Positions 63,687 to 64,000 of a stretch of DNA of 64,000 bases are shown here, piece after piece. Both the position numbers and the translations under genes were made by a program. The stretch is from Ignavibacteria bacterium (lineage in GTDB: Bacteria; Bacteroidota; Ignavibacteria; Kapaibacteriales; UBA2268): the NCBI GenBank assembly GCA_016844745.1, contig JAERMQ010000019.1:1-64000 (forward strand), written 5' to 3'. Numbering within the stretch: position 1 is the first letter of the stretch; the number at the start of each line of letters is the position of its first letter. Under the pieces are notes generated by a model. The model saw only the letters and a program-made list of their open reading frames with translations, did no database searches and was not told where the DNA came from.

Positions 63687-64000
63687 TCAATCCATACTTA
63701 TTCTGCCATGAATTTCAATATCCGTTTCCGGTGGCAATTCAGTAAAGCTGATTACGCTTACCATCGGATAGGTAGTGCGAATCATGCGATAGAAATATGG
63801 TCGCACCTGAGCCGAGCAAATCACTAACGGCAGGAATCCCGCAAGCGTTATTTCATCAATTGCCTCGGATAATTTCCTTTGTATTGCGCTTACCATATCC
63901 GGCGAGAGTCCGAGCGTTGGACTCGATGTTGCCTGGTTATTCGATGTAAGCGCTGTCGTAAGCGAAGCCTCAGTCGATGGGTCGAGTGCAATTGCATGAA
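63687..64000 (-). CDS. flhA: Flagellar biosynthesis protein FlhA, C-terminal part (cut by window edge)
   Basis: The frame is open to the window end (about 103 residues visible, reading from 63998). Its sequence IALDPSTEASLTTAL, then LSPDMVSAIQRKLSEAI, LPLVICSAQVRPYFYRMI and SFTELPPETDIEIHGRIS is that of the FlhA cytoplasmic domain, which docks export chaperones at the flagellar type III gate. A partial internal start at 63896 is not the real N-terminus. The gene implies a flagellar export system beyond the window. Confidence 0.88.
   Translation of the reverse strand, partial: HAIALDPSTEASLTTALTSNNQATSSPTLGLSPDMVSAIQRKLSEAIDEITLAGFLPLVICSAQVRPYFYRMIRTTYPMVSVISFTELPPETDIEIHGRISMD

Noticed and set aside
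1-64000. tRNA or rRNA genes
   Set aside because: I looked for T-loop-like ggttcgaatcc segments with matching acceptor ends in the gaps and found none; a covariance-model scan would settle it.

Overview
This AT-rich window has no rRNA, tRNA or CRISPR array that I could find. It most resembles a member of the Bacteroidota–Chlorobiota–Ignavibacteriota (FCB) group, probably Ignavibacteria- or Kapabacteria-like. At least seven predicted secreted proteins end in a type IX secretion (T9SS/Por) sorting domain. The window edge carries the C-terminus of the flagellar export protein FlhA, which most Bacteroidota lack. The rank below FCB is inference.

Layout. 0.2–2.0 kb: a secreted beta-helix protein. 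2.2–7.2 kb: a DUF4139 protein, a repeat-rich gap with two possible micro-genes, and two related TPR proteins. 7.5–9.5 kb: glnS and a small partner. 9.5–13.4 kb: a tandemly duplicated two-gene unit of Ycf48/BNR-type T9SS proteins plus T9SS-domain fragments. 13.6–22 kb: a CcoI/FixI-type P-type ATPase, a glycosyltransferase, a PIN toxin–antitoxin remnant and the B12-dependent ribonucleotide reductase NrdJ. 22.7–25.5 kb: three unrecognised genes in a row. 25.5–30 kb: a hypothetical protein, a C25-like secreted protein, a lipoprotein and an alpha/beta hydrolase. 30–38.4 kb: an accessory island with a damaged MjaI-type restriction–modification locus, a HEPN/MNT pair, an ATPase–TOPRIM pair and a M28 protease. 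38.5–41.5 kb: a BrnT-like toxin–antitoxin pair, a lipoprotein, ribD and a TonB-family protein. 41.8–48 kb: a B12-binding protein, secreted propeller proteins, a CDF exporter and proline-catabolic P5C dehydrogenase. 48.4–54.5 kb: a Tol/Omp85-like surface protein and two putative nucleases. 55–58.3 kb: an orphan XdhB/CoxM-like flavoprotein, an aminotransferase and a TauE/SafE-like membrane protein. 58.5–64 kb: a PKD/WD40 T9SS protein, HicAB, a PAP2 phosphatase, a J-domain protein and the FlhA end.

The most interesting signal is a dispersed 33-bp perfect palindrome made of 15-bp arms and a 3-bp centre. Its arms read agatgtccaacatct and the reverse complement. Three copies lie between genes. Two lie in frame inside conserved enzyme genes, P5C dehydrogenase and the XdhB-like FAD subunit, where they add the peptide DVQHLxDVGHL at predicted surface loops. 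The element is a multiple of three long and has no stop codon in any of the six frames. It looks like an independent counterpart of the Rickettsia palindromic elements. Two unrelated sequences in the window share exactly the same 15-3-15 geometry. A longer hairpin is also inserted in frame in the N-terminus of the Tol/Omp85-like protein.

Conflict and defence genes are dense: four toxin–antitoxin-type loci plus HEPN/MNT, a restriction locus whose methyltransferase has lost its SAM-binding half, an ATPase/TOPRIM pair and an Mrr-type nuclease. Most intergenic gaps are filled with inverted or tandem repeats rather than recognisable regulatory sites.
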